NCBI RefSeq assembly: GCF_001676655.1
Contig: NZ_LZDB01000001.1
Span: 310,001 to 374,000, forward strand
Direction of reading: 5' to 3'
Source of the DNA: Perlucidibaca aquatica
GTDB taxonomy: Bacteria; Pseudomonadota; Gammaproteobacteria; Pseudomonadales; Moraxellaceae
Length of the DNA stretch: 64,000 bases
Made by a program: the position numbers and the translations under genes. The notes under the pieces were generated by a model. That model did no database searches and was not told the DNA's origin. It was given only the letters and a program-made list of their open reading frames with translations. This document shows positions 21,631 through 30,359 of the stretch, piece by piece. The stretch's first letter is position 1. Every line of letters starts with the position of its first letter.

Positions 21631-22137
21631 ATGGCACTGCTCCCCATCTTAGAGTTTCCCGATACACGCTTACGCACGGTGGCTAAGCCCGTTACCGTAT
21701 TTGATGACGCGCTGGCGCAACTGGCTAAAGACATGCTGGAAACCATGTACGCAGCGCCCGGCATTGGGCTGGCCGCGTCACAAGTCAATCACCACATTCG
21801 TATGCTGGTGTTGGATTTAAGCGAAGATCAGTCGGCGCCGCAGATTCTGATTAATCCACAGATTGAAAAAGTCAGTGCCGAAACCAAAACCTACGATGAA
21901 GGCTGTTTATCCGTGCCCGGATTTTACGAAACGGTTGAGCGCACCGACGTCATTCGTGTCACGGCGCAGGACCTTCAAGGCAAGCCCTTTACATTAGAGG
22001 CCGATGGCCTGCTGTCGGTTTGCATTCAGCATGAAGTCGACCACTTAGATGGCAAATTGTTTGTCGACTATTTGTCGTCGTTAAAGCGCAATCGCATCAA
22101 AACTAAACTTGAGAAACTGCATCGAGCCAACGCTTGA
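21631..22137 (+). CDS. def: Peptide deformylase
   Basis: Def removes the formyl group from the N-terminal methionine of nascent proteins. The 168-residue protein has the three catalytic motifs: [17 protein letters not shown] with metal ligand Cys92, and QHEVDHLDG with His134, catalytic Glu135 and His138. It begins the operon def-fmt-rsmB and has a near-perfect ribosome-binding site (GGAGG). The length and C-terminus are normal for type I deformylases of Gram-negative bacteria. Confidence 0.97.
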   Translation: MALLPILEFPDTRLRTVAKPVTVFDDALAQLAKDMLETMYAAPGIGLAASQVNHHIRMLVLDLSEDQSAPQILINPQIEKVSAETKTYDEGCLSVPGFYETVERTDVIRVTAQDLQGKPFTLEADGLLSVCIQHEVDHLDGKLFVDYLSSLKRNRIKTKLEKLHRANA

Positions 22138-22161
22138 GCATCTCCCAGCAGGTTTATCGCT

Positions 22162-23121
22162 TTGGATAGTTCCTTACGTATCATCTTCGCCGGTACGCCT
22201 GATTTCGCTGCCGAAAGTCTGCGAGCGCTGCTGCAAGGCCAGCATGAGGTTGTGGCGGTTTACACCCAGCCCGATCGCCCCGCCGGTCGCGGCCGTGAGC
22301 TAAAAGCCAGCCCCGTAAAGCAGCTCGCGCTGGACCATGACTTACCGGTGCGCCAGCCCAGCTCGCTGAAAGATACCGATGCGCAAGCGGAGCTGGCCGA
22401 GTGGCAGGCCGACCTAATGGTTGTTGCGGCGTATGGTCTGATTTTGCCGCAGCGCGTGCTAGACACACCGCGCTTGGGCTGCATCAATGTTCATGCCTCT
22501 TTGCTACCCCGCTGGCGTGGGGCGGCGCCCATTCAGCGCGCTATCCTTGCGGGTGATCGCGAAACGGGCATTACCATTATGCAAATGGACGCCGGCCTAG
22601 ACACGGGCAACATGCTCTACAAAGCCATTTGCCCGATTTCCTCCAGCGATACCGGCGCCAGCCTGCATGATCGCTTGGCCCTGCTGGGTGGCGATGCTTT
22701 ACTTGCTGTAGCCGATGCCCTGCGCGATGGCGAGCCACTAACGGCGGAATCGCAAGATGCATCATTGGCGACCTACGCTGCTAAGCTCAGCAAGGAAGAA
22801 GCCCTGATTGATTGGCAGCTACCGGCACAAGACATTGCTCGGCGCACGCGGGCGTTCAACGCCGTCCCCGTCGCGCACAGCACCTTAGCGGGTCAAACCG
22901 TGCGCATTTGGTTGGCGCATGCGAGCAAAGAAGAAACCACCACAGCCCCGCCCGGCATGATTTTGCGCGCCGACAAAACCGGATTGGCGGTGGCTGCAGG
23001 CCAGGGCACCGTATTACTCATCGATACTTTACAGATGGCGGGTGGCAAAGCCATGTCGGCATCCTTGCTACTTAACTCTCGACCGGCCGCTTTACAGCCC
23101 GGCAAAGGCTTTGGCTCATGA
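22162..23121 (+). CDS. fmt: Methionyl-tRNA formyltransferase
   Basis: Fmt formylates the initiator Met-tRNA using 10-formyl-THF. The 319-residue protein begins at a TTG codon ([20 protein letters not shown]), which matches the family N-terminus; no ATG or GTG fits. The catalytic core has [20 protein letters not shown] and [12 protein letters not shown]-terminal OB-like domain follows from about residue 207. It lies 24 bases after def and overlaps rsmB by 4 bases (ATGA). Confidence 0.95.
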   Translation: MDSSLRIIFAGTPDFAAESLRALLQGQHEVVAVYTQPDRPAGRGRELKASPVKQLALDHDLPVRQPSSLKDTDAQAELAEWQADLMVVAAYGLILPQRVLDTPRLGCINVHASLLPRWRGAAPIQRAILAGDRETGITIMQMDAGLDTGNMLYKAICPISSSDTGASLHDRLALLGGDALLAVADALRDGEPLTAESQDASLATYAAKLSKEEALIDWQLPAQDIARRTRAFNAVPVAHSTLAGQTVRIWLAHASKEETTTAPPGMILRADKTGLAVAAGQGTVLLIDTLQMAGGKAMSASLLLNSRPAALQPGKGFGS

Positions 23122-24506
23122 CCGCTCCGCGTCACTACTCCAACACACGCTCGCGTGCTCCTGCTAAACCGCGCTCATTGGGCGTACGTGCGCTTGCCGC
23201 TCAAGCTTTAGCGCCGACGCTCGCGGGTGAGCGCTCGTTGAGCAGCACCTTGCCGCCGGCGCAGAAAGCCTGCCGCAGCGAAGATGTGGGCTTGCTGCAA
23301 GAATTGGTTCAGGGCACCGCTCGCCACGCCATTTATTACCGCACGCTGATTAAACCGCTGCTCGAGCGCGCCACCAAAGATCATACGGTTGAGGCGCTGT
23401 TGCTGCTTGGCGCTCACCAGTTATTGGGCATGCGCATTCCGGATCACGCTGCGCTGGCTGAAACCGTGGAAGCTGCCCGGCAACTGGGCATGGATAAGCT
23501 CACTGGCTTTATTAATGGCGTTTTGCGTAACCTTCAGCGTCGCGAAGCGGAGCTGGTGCATGCCGCCAAGCTGATGACCCATGCCCACCCAGCCTGGCTG
23601 CTACGCGCGCTGGAAAAAGACTGGCCGGCACAGATGGACAACATCATCGCCGCCAACAACAGCCCAGCCTCGACCACGCTGCGTGTGCACCGGGGTCGTC
23701 AAACCCGCGAGGCAGCGCTCGCACATCTGGTGGATGATGGCTTGCCCGTCGTGGCAACGCATTTCTCGCCAGATGGTTTGCGCCTAACCGAACCCGTGCC
23801 CATCCATAGCCTTCCGGGTCTGGCCAGTGGCGATTTGTCCGTTCAAGACGAAGCCGCCCAACTCGCAGCCTGCTTTCTCGCGCCGGCGGCCGGTGAGCGT
23901 GTCCTGGATGCCTGTGCGGCACCCGGCGGAAAAACCGCGCACCTGCTGGAAATTCAGCCGGCCCTGCATAGCCTAATCGCGCTCGACAATGACCCGCAGC
24001 GTCTGGTGCGGGTGGAAGAGAACTTAGCGCGTGCTGGCTTTGCAACCGACCACCCAACATCCGGCGTGAATATTCGCGTAGCCTGCGCTGAAGCAGCTGA
24101 TCTGGACAGCTGGTGGGATGGCGAAAAATTCGATGCCATTCTGCTCGATGCCCCCTGCAGCGCCACGGGCGTGATTCGTCGTCACCCAGACATCAAGCTG
24201 CTGCGTCGCTCCACTGATATTGCGCAAACCGTGGCCATTCAGGCCGAGCTGCTGCAACGACTTTGGCTCACGCTGAAGCCGGGTGGTCGTTTGCTGTATG
24301 CCACCTGCTCATTGCTCAAGGCCGAAAACGAAGATCAGATCATCGGCTTCCTCGCACGCACGCCCGATGCGCAATGCATTCCGCTGCAACTGCCAGGTGG
24401 CGACATGCCGGGCCAATGGCGTCCGCAAGGTCGGCAGCTACTGCCCGAGCCCGATGGTTACGACGGCTTTTATTTCGCCATGCTGATGAAAGTGCCACAG
24501 CGCTAA
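23118..24506 (+). CDS. rsmB: 16S rRNA m5C967 methyltransferase RsmB
   Basis: RsmB (Sun/Fmu) methylates C967 of 16S rRNA. The 462-residue protein has an N-terminal NusB-like RNA-binding domain (about residues 20-170) and a SAM-dependent Rossmann domain with [15 protein letters not shown]. The two active-site cysteines are in [16 protein letters not shown] and LLYATCSLL. The N-terminus carries a basic extension of about 20 residues. It is the last gene of def-fmt-rsmB and is followed by an intrinsic terminator. Confidence 0.95.
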   Translation: MTAPRHYSNTRSRAPAKPRSLGVRALAAQALAPTLAGERSLSSTLPPAQKACRSEDVGLLQELVQGTARHAIYYRTLIKPLLERATKDHTVEALLLLGAHQLLGMRIPDHAALAETVEAARQLGMDKLTGFINGVLRNLQRREAELVHAAKLMTHAHPAWLLRALEKDWPAQMDNIIAANNSPASTTLRVHRGRQTREAALAHLVDDGLPVVATHFSPDGLRLTEPVPIHSLPGLASGDLSVQDEAAQLAACFLAPAAGERVLDACAAPGGKTAHLLEIQPALHSLIALDNDPQRLVRVEENLARAGFATDHPTSGVNIRVACAEAADLDSWWDGEKFDAILLDAPCSATGVIRRHPDIKLLRRSTDIAQTVAIQAELLQRLWLTLKPGGRLLYATCSLLKAENEDQIIGFLARTPDAQCIPLQLPGGDMPGQWRPQGRQLLPEPDGYDGFYFAMLMKVPQR

Positions 24507-24514
24507 GTCGCCAT

Positions 24515-24545
24515 AAAAAAACCGGGCTAACGAGCCCGGTTTTTT
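24515..24545. terminator. Bidirectional intrinsic terminator
   Basis: The stem ACCGGGCT/AGCCCGGT with a 4-base loop is flanked by an A-run on the left and a T-run on the right. It can therefore end both rsmB (plus strand) and the convergent acyl-CoA dehydrogenase gene (minus strand). Confidence 0.93.
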
Positions 24546-24563
24546 ATGCATCACAACTGCGGA

Positions 24564-25706
24564 TTAGCGGCCCAGAATCTCGCGCGCTACCACTTCCTTC
24601 ATGATCTCGCTGGCGCCACCGTAGATGCGCTGAATTCGCGCATCTACGTAAGCACGGGCAACACCGTACTCCAACATGTAGCCATAGCCACCGTGCATCT
24701 GTAAGCAAGCGTCGGCGACGCGACCTTGCAGCTCAGTGGTGTAGAGCTTAACGGCCGCACCGGTTGGGATGTCCAACTTGCCTTCAGCGTGCAGATCAAC
24801 ACAGTTATCAACAAAGGCACGGGCAGCCAGAATATCGGTCTTGCAGGTGGCCAGCGTGAAACGGGTGTTCTGGAGCTGAGCCAAAGGTTTGCCGAACGCT
24901 TTGCGCTCTTGAACGTACTTGATGGTTTCTTCCAGCGTGCCTTCTGATGCGGCAACCGCAATCACGGCAATGTTCAAACGCTCACGTGGCAGCTCATTCA
25001 TCATGTAAGCAAAACCCTTGCCTTCCTGACCCAGCAGGCAGTCGACGGGTACGCGAACGTTATCCATGAACAACTCAGAGGTGTCTTGCGAATGCAGGCC
25101 CATCTTTTCCAATTTCTTACCCTTATTGAAGCCGGGCAGGCTGGTATCCATCAGCAGCAAAGACACACCTTTTGCGCCACTGGCGGGATCGGTTTTCACT
25201 GCCATAACCACGATGTCGGCATGTTGGCCGTTGGAAATAAACGTCTTGGAGCCATTCACCACATAGTGATCGCCATCACGAACAGCGGTGGTGCGGATTG
25301 CGGCCAAGTCCGAGCCTGCGCCCGGCTCCGACATACCAATGGCACATACGGCCTCACCGGACGCCATGCGCGGCAACCAATAGTCTTTAATGGCTTGTGT
25401 ACCCAGATGCTCTACGTACGGCGCGCAAATATCGGAATGCACGCTGACGCCGGTGGCCAGCGAAGCCAGGCCCAACTTGGCCATTTCGTTGAGGATCACC
25501 ATGGAGTATTGGAATGGCACGCCTACGCCACCGTATTGCTCCGGCTGGTCAACGCAGAGCAGGCCATTCTCACCGAGCTTGTTCCAGAATTCGCGAGGCA
25601 TCCAACTGTCTTTTTCCCACTGAACATAGTGAGGGGCAATTTCGTTTTCGAGAAAGCGCTTGACGTTATCGCGGAAAAGTTCGAGTTCGGCGTGATCAAT
25701 AGACAT
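24564..25706 (-). CDS. Acyl-CoA dehydrogenase, long-chain (ACADL-like)
   Basis: This 380-residue flavoenzyme catalyses alpha,beta-dehydrogenation of acyl-CoA in beta-oxidation. It has the standard three-domain fold, with CAIGMSEPGAGSDLAAI and TFISNGQHADIVVM in the FAD-binding middle domain. The usual C-terminal catalytic glutamate position reads YGGASEIM rather than YEG. A glutamate is instead present in LPRERLNIAV (Glu242), as in mammalian long-chain and isovaleryl-CoA dehydrogenases. The similarity to ACADL, as I remember it, runs through the C-terminal half (RAFVDNC, LHGGYGYMxEY-type motif). Substrate chain length is therefore an inference. It is transcribed alone, convergent with rsmB. 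Confidence 0.9.
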   Translation of the reverse strand: MSIDHAELELFRDNVKRFLENEIAPHYVQWEKDSWMPREFWNKLGENGLLCVDQPEQYGGVGVPFQYSMVILNEMAKLGLASLATGVSVHSDICAPYVEHLGTQAIKDYWLPRMASGEAVCAIGMSEPGAGSDLAAIRTTAVRDGDHYVVNGSKTFISNGQHADIVVMAVKTDPASGAKGVSLLLMDTSLPGFNKGKKLEKMGLHSQDTSELFMDNVRVPVDCLLGQEGKGFAYMMNELPRERLNIAVIAVAASEGTLEETIKYVQERKAFGKPLAQLQNTRFTLATCKTDILAARAFVDNCVDLHAEGKLDIPTGAAVKLYTTELQGRVADACLQMHGGYGYMLEYGVARAYVDARIQRIYGGASEIMKEVVAREILGR

Positions 25707-25852
25707 GGATATCCCTCTTATAAGCGTATGTGCGGGTAAAATCGTATTTTATGACAGAGACTGTCTTAACCGATAGAACAAATGTCATCCAATTTTAGCC
25801 GGTGGCATCGCGTGCTATCGGCAATACACCGACCCTACGCAGAGACATCACC

Positions 25853-26203
25853 ATGACATTGGCTGAATTACTGACCGGCTTACGCGCCGAGACTTTAGAC
25901 TTTGAAGATACGCTGGCCTTTATTGCTGAACATTATGTGTATCAACCCAGCGCCTTCAAAAATGGTCTGGATGCTCACGCGGTGTCGAATGCCGCCGGGC
26001 AGAACGAAGGTGCGTGTCGCGTGTTCGCTCTCGGGATGCTCGAGCAACTTAGCCCTGAAGACACGCTCTGCCTTTTTGGCCGGCATTTACGCGATGTCTT
26101 AAACGACCCACAGGGGAGCAGTCATGCCAATATCCGCCAGTTCCAGCGCCATGGCTGGAGCGGTATAGTGTTTGACGCAGAGCCCTTAAGCAGAAAAGTT
26201 TGA
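25853..26203 (+). CDS. HopJ-type family protein
   Basis: This 116-residue protein belongs to the HopJ family, which was named after a Pseudomonas syringae type III effector but is found in many free-living gammaproteobacteria with no secretion system. Recognisable parts are LRAETLDFEDTLAFIAEHY, FKNGLDAHAVSNAAGQNEGAC and NIRQFQRHGWSGIVFD. No secretion signal or T3SS gene is nearby, so a cytoplasmic housekeeping role is more likely. The frame is open upstream to 25802, but the ATG at 25853 gives the family N-terminus MTLAELL. Confidence 0.85.
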   Translation: MTLAELLTGLRAETLDFEDTLAFIAEHYVYQPSAFKNGLDAHAVSNAAGQNEGACRVFALGMLEQLSPEDTLCLFGRHLRDVLNDPQGSSHANIRQFQRHGWSGIVFDAEPLSRKV

Positions 26204-26273
26204 TTGCTGCGTAAACCGCCACACATAAGGCGCGTTTTCATCGCCACTTAGTTTTTATCAAAGGATGACTCAC

Positions 26274-26966
26274 ATGACCCGTATTTCCCTTATTACTGCC
26301 GCCGTTCTCGCAACCTCTTTCGCCGCCACTGCCCAAGCCGCAGACGTTCAGGCCAATGCGGCTGTTTCTGTACCCGGTGTTAACGTCAATGCGGGTGCTT
26401 CCGCGAATACTGCACTTGACCTCAAGGCCAGCAAAGAGGCCGCTGCAAAAGCCGCTGCCAGTTCCCGTGATGCAGCAATTTCTGCAGGTGTAGGCGCCAT
26501 GGTCAGCGGCAAGTCCAGCGCTGAAGCTGCCAAAACCGCTAGCGCCGCTGCTACAACCGAAGCGAAAGCGGCTGCCGAAAAGGCACAAGCAGACGCCGCC
26601 GCTCGCATGGGCACGACTCAAGCCACTGTTGCCGGCTACAAGCAAACCGCTGAACAGAAAATCTCGCTGAAAGACCGCGTTGCCTTGGGCAAGCACTTTG
26701 GCGTGAGCAAAGCCACGAACAAAGCCTTCGGTGCTATTTTCGGTGCCAGTGCCAACAGCAATGACCTGCCTAAGGGCTATGAAAAGCAGCTCGTGATTGG
26801 CGCTAAGCTAGACGCCAAACTCGCCACCAAGGCTACTGCAATCGATGCCAGCCTCGTGAAAGAGCTGAGCGCGCAGCCCAAGGGCACTGAACTGGTTAAG
26901 GTCGGCGACCGCGTTGTTCGCTTAGACAGCAAGACTCGCGTTGTGCTGGACGTTTCCAGCATCTAA
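26274..26966 (+). CDS. Exported alanine-rich RcnB/CigR-like protein
   Basis: This is a 230-residue secreted protein of unknown role. It has a clear signal peptide (MTRISLITAAVLATSFAATA, cleavage near AQA-AD). A low-complexity region of about 90 residues, rich in alanine, lysine and serine and probably helical, follows. The C-terminal 65 residues (LPKGYEKQL, then ELVKVGDRVVRLDSKTRVVLDV) resemble the C-terminal module of RcnB/CigR-type periplasmic proteins, which also read LPxGxxK...VGxDVVLIDxxTxVVVD. That link is from pattern memory only. AAGGA sits 8 bases before the ATG at 26274, which makes it a better start than the ATG at 26265. It is monocistronic with its own terminator. Confidence 0.7.
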   Translation: MTRISLITAAVLATSFAATAQAADVQANAAVSVPGVNVNAGASANTALDLKASKEAAAKAAASSRDAAISAGVGAMVSGKSSAEAAKTASAAATTEAKAAAEKAQADAAARMGTTQATVAGYKQTAEQKISLKDRVALGKHFGVSKATNKAFGAIFGASANSNDLPKGYEKQLVIGAKLDAKLATKATAIDASLVKELSAQPKGTELVKVGDRVVRLDSKTRVVLDVSSI

Positions 26967-27007
26967 TCGGGTATCGCGGCGCTTACGCGGCGAACACTTG
27001 TTTTGAA

Positions 27008-27033
27008 AGAAGCCAGCTTTTGCTGGCTTTTTT
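27008..27033 (+). terminator. Intrinsic terminator after the RcnB/CigR-like gene
   Basis: The stem AAGCCAGC/GCTGGCTT with a TTTT loop is followed by a T-run (TTTTTT). It lies about 40 bases downstream of the stop codon at 26966. Confidence 0.92.
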
Positions 27034-27039
27034 CATGTT

Positions 27040-27138
27040 AAGGCTCAGCTATACTCCAGCGTTCAATTTTAAAGCGCTGGCAGACGTGTCCGCGCCTCAG
27101 CGGATGCTAGCCAGAGCTGGCGGCTTAGGGTTAACAAC
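27040..27138 (+). promoter_or_regulatory. glyQ leader with possible -10 box and small hairpin
   Basis: TATACT at 27050-27055 is a plausible -10 hexamer, but the -35 position falls in the T-run of the preceding terminator. Just downstream, CCAGCG (27056-27061) and CGCTGG (27075-27080) can form a 6-bp hairpin in the leader. No glycine riboswitch or T-box signature was recognised. Confidence 0.3.
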
Positions 27139-28107
27139 ATGAGTGAAACATCACAACCCATCCAAACCTTTCAAGGTTTGATTTTGGCTCTGCAGAGTTT
27201 TTGGGCCGAACAAGGCTGCGTACTGCTGCAACCCTATGACATGGAAATGGGTGCGGGCACGTTTCACACGGCGACGTTTCTGCGCGCCCTCGGCCCTGAA
27301 ACGTGGAATGCTGCTTATGTTCAGCCTTCTCGTCGTCCTGCGGATGGCCGTTACGGTGAGAACCCCAACCGCCTGCAGCACTACTATCAGTTTCAGGTGG
27401 TGTTAAAACCTAACCCCAGCAACATCCAAGAGCTGTATTTGGAGTCCTTACGTCGCATTGGCGTGGACCCCACGGTGCATGACATTCGCTTCGTTGAAGA
27501 CAACTGGGAATCGCCTACGCTGGGCGCCTGGGGTCTGGGCTGGGAGGTTTGGCTGAATGGCATGGAAGTCACTCAGTTCACGTATTTCCAGCAAGTAGGC
27601 GGCATTGAGTGCTACCCCGTCACCGGCGAAATCACCTACGGCCTTGAGCGTTTGGCGATGTACCTGCAAGGCGTCGACTCGGTTTACGATTTGGTCTGGA
27701 CAGATGGACCCTTCGGTAAAGTGACCTACGGCGACGTCTTCCATCAAAACGAAGTGGAGCAATCGACCTATAACTTCGAGCACGCCAATGTGCCGGAGCT
27801 CTTTAAGCTGTTTGATTTATTTGAAGCCGAGTCCAATCGCATTATGGCGTTGAAGCTTCCTCTGCCGGCCTATGAATTTGTCTTGAAAGCCTCGCACACC
27901 TTTAACTTGCTTGATGCCCGTCGGGCGATATCGGTGACCGAGCGCCAGCGCTACATCCTCCGTGTTCGCACCTTGGCTCGCGCTATCGCACAAAGCTATT
28001 TAGATGCCCGTGCGGCACTCGGTTTCCCACTGGCCACACCCGCCTTGCGCGATGAAGTTTTAGCTCAGTTGGCTGCATCGGCCGCTCAGAAGGAGGCGCA
28101 AGCATGA
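27139..28107 (+). CDS. glyQ: Glycyl-tRNA synthetase alpha subunit
   Basis: GlyQ is the catalytic alpha chain of the bacterial-type tetrameric glycyl-tRNA synthetase. The 322-residue protein begins with the conserved [32 protein letters not shown] and includes [23 protein letters not shown] sequence, both hallmarks of the class II core. The C-terminus has the [14 protein letters not shown] segment. It overlaps glyS by 4 bases (ATGA). The pair is located near oriC in Pseudomonas as well. Confidence 0.98.
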   Translation: MSETSQPIQTFQGLILALQSFWAEQGCVLLQPYDMEMGAGTFHTATFLRALGPETWNAAYVQPSRRPADGRYGENPNRLQHYYQFQVVLKPNPSNIQELYLESLRRIGVDPTVHDIRFVEDNWESPTLGAWGLGWEVWLNGMEVTQFTYFQQVGGIECYPVTGEITYGLERLAMYLQGVDSVYDLVWTDGPFGKVTYGDVFHQNEVEQSTYNFEHANVPELFKLFDLFEAESNRIMALKLPLPAYEFVLKASHTFNLLDARRAISVTERQRYILRVRTLARAIAQSYLDARAALGFPLATPALRDEVLAQLAASAAQKEAQA

Positions 28108-30155
28108 GCGCGCAAGATTTTCTGTTTGAAATTGGTGGCGAAGAACTGCCACCGAAATCACTGCTAACGCTGGCAACGGCCTTACAGGACAGCGTCACTG
28201 AGGGTCTAGCAAAAGCCGGGCTTGCCCACGCTGGCGTCACGTTTTTTGCCGCGCCGCGCCGACTCGCCATCTACATCACTCAGTTGATCGCGCAGCAACC
28301 GGATCGCACGATTGCTGTTGATGGCCCCCCGGTGAAAGCTGCGTTTTCGGCCGATGGCCAGCCGACGCAGGCCGCCCTAGGCTTTGCCAAGAAAAATGGC
28401 ATCGACATTAGCCAAGTGGATCGTAGCGGTGAAAAACTCCGTTACGTTCGCGAAGTCAAAGGCGAAGCCGCCATCGACTTACTGCCCAGCATTTTCGACC
28501 ATGCCTTGAAAACCTTGCCGGTGGCCAAACGCATGCGCTGGGGCGCGAGCCGTGTGGAATTCGTTAGACCCATGCATTGGCTGGTCATGCTCTACGGCAC
28601 CGACGTAGTACCCGCTAAATTGCTCGATATCCACAGTGGACGCACCAGCTTCGGCCATCGCTTTCATCACCCCCAGGCCGTTGCGCTGAAACACGCGCAG
28701 GACTATCGTGACGCAATGCGCGGCGCCCATGTTGTGGCGGATTTCGCTGAGCGCCGCAGCTTAATCGAGCAGCGCGTTAATGCTTTAGCAGCTGCGGAGG
28801 GCGGCATTGCCCTCATGCCCGCCAGCCTGTTGGATGAAGTCACTGCGCTGGTTGAATGGCCGGTTCCGTTGGTGTGCTCGTTTGAGCAACGCTTCTTAGC
28901 CGTACCGCAAGAAGCTCTGATCTCCACCATGCAGGACAATCAAAAGTATTTCTGCTTGATCAATCAGCAGGGCCAGCTCTTAGCGCGCTTTATTACGGTG
29001 GCCAACATCGACTCGCCCTCGCCGGAGAAAATTGTGGCGGGCAATGAGAAGGTGGTACGACCACGCCTCACCGATGCAGAGTTCTTTTTCAATCAAGACA
29101 AAAAGATCACCCTCGCCGAGCGCAATGAGCGCCTGAAAAATGTCGTCTTCCAAGCCCAGCTCGGCACGGTTTACGCCAAGGCGGAGCGTGTCTCGGCACT
29201 GGCCGCACAAATTGCTGCGCAAATCGGCGGAGATGTGGAGCAGGCCCGACTCGCTGGCCTGCTCTGTAAGTCTGACTTGGCCTCTGAGATGGTGAGTGAG
29301 TTTCCTGAGCTTCAGGGTATTGCCGGATATCACTACGCACGCCATGAAGGCCTGCCTAGCGAAGTCGCATTGGCCCTGAACGAGCAATACCTGCCGCGCT
29401 TTTCCGGTGATGTGTTGCCCACGGTTAAAACCGGTCAAGCCGTTGCCCTAGCAGACAAACTCGATACGCTGACCGGCATTTTTGGCATCGGCCAACCGCC
29501 TACCGGCTCGAAAGACCCGTTCGCGCTGCGTCGTGCCGCCTTAGGCGTGCTGCGTATTTTGATTGAGGGCGAGCTTGCCATTGATCTAGAAAAGCTGGTT
29601 CAGCTTGCCAGCGACGGACACGGCAGAGCGCTCAGCGTGAGCACGACAGCCGCAGATGTTTTCGACTTCTTGCTTGCCCGTTATCGCGCCATGTATGAAG
29701 AGCAGGGCATCTCGGTGGATGTGATTCAGGCCGTACAAGCCTGTCGCCCCACCGTGGCGCGAGATTTTGACCGTCGCGTGAAAGCTGTTGCGGCCTTCCG
29801 CACCTTACCCGCCGCTACGGCGCTAGCCGCTGCGAATAAGCGCGTCTCCAATATTTTAGCCAAAGAAGCTGCCTCTGCAGGCGAGATTCAGGATGCGCTT
29901 TTGCAGAATGGCGCTGAGCGAGATCTGGCTGTTGCCGTAAAAGCCCTGTCTGCTCAGGTAGCGCCACTGTATGCCGCCGGTGATTACGCTGCTGCACTTA
30001 CCGCATTGGCGAGCTTGCGTGAGCCGGTGGATCGCTTCTTCACAGAAGTCATGGTGATGGCGGACGATCCCGCTGTACGTGCCAACCGTTTACGCCTGCT
30101 GTCTTGGTTGCGTGCGCTGTTCCTGCGCGTCGCCGATATTTCGCAACTGTCTTAG
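28104..30155 (+). CDS. glyS: Glycyl-tRNA synthetase beta subunit
   Basis: GlyS is the large beta chain that binds tRNA-Gly and carries an HD-like domain and an anticodon-binding domain. The 683-residue protein starts [16 protein letters not shown], typical of the family. The central [15 protein letters not shown] and [30 protein letters not shown] motifs are strongly conserved. The C-terminal part ends with [20 protein letters not shown]. The length is normal. It is followed by a long hairpin at 30164-30206. Confidence 0.98.
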   Translation: MSAQDFLFEIGGEELPPKSLLTLATALQDSVTEGLAKAGLAHAGVTFFAAPRRLAIYITQLIAQQPDRTIAVDGPPVKAAFSADGQPTQAALGFAKKNGIDISQVDRSGEKLRYVREVKGEAAIDLLPSIFDHALKTLPVAKRMRWGASRVEFVRPMHWLVMLYGTDVVPAKLLDIHSGRTSFGHRFHHPQAVALKHAQDYRDAMRGAHVVADFAERRSLIEQRVNALAAAEGGIALMPASLLDEVTALVEWPVPLVCSFEQRFLAVPQEALISTMQDNQKYFCLINQQGQLLARFITVANIDSPSPEKIVAGNEKVVRPRLTDAEFFFNQDKKITLAERNERLKNVVFQAQLGTVYAKAERVSALAAQIAAQIGGDVEQARLAGLLCKSDLASEMVSEFPELQGIAGYHYARHEGLPSEVALALNEQYLPRFSGDVLPTVKTGQAVALADKLDTLTGIFGIGQPPTGSKDPFALRRAALGVLRILIEGELAIDLEKLVQLASDGHGRALSVSTTAADVFDFLLARYRAMYEEQGISVDVIQAVQACRPTVARDFDRRVKAVAAFRTLPAATALAAANKRVSNILAKEAASAGEIQDALLQNGAERDLAVAVKALSAQVAPLYAAGDYAAALTALASLREPVDRFFTEVMVMADDPAVRANRLRLLSWLRALFLRVADISQLS

Positions 30156-30163
30156 TGAACGCG

Positions 30164-30206
30164 GGTTGCCCTAACCTCTGTCGCGATGATGGAGGCTAGG
30201 GCAACC
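30164..30206 (+). terminator. Long hairpin after glyS, no T-tract
   Basis: The arms at 30164-30178 and 30192-30206 pair over 15 bases with one mismatch around a 13-base loop. It starts 8 bases after the glyS stop. No T-run follows, so it may be a weak or factor-assisted terminator or an mRNA 3'-end stabiliser. Confidence 0.6.
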
Positions 30207-30359
30207 AGTCATCTGATAATTGGCGTTTTAGTTGTACAAAACGCCATTTTTGTCCAATTTACCGAATTGCCGCGTCTTTCATCGCTTTGTGCCAATGCAC
30301 ATTTGCTTACAATTCAGTTTAATCACACCGTTATCGACAAACCTCTCAGGTGATAGACC

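Noticed and set aside
23644..24060. 138-residue antisense open frame over rsmB
   Set aside because: Its arginine- and proline-rich composition is typical of a reverse-strand shadow of a G+C-rich gene, and there is no separate ribosome-binding site.
25853..26203. Type III secretion effector
   Set aside because: The HopJ name comes from one plant pathogen. No secretion genes are nearby, and the family is widespread in free-living bacteria.
28980..29438. 152-residue antisense open frame over glyS
   Set aside because: It is fully inside a conserved gene, with no motif and no promoter signal.
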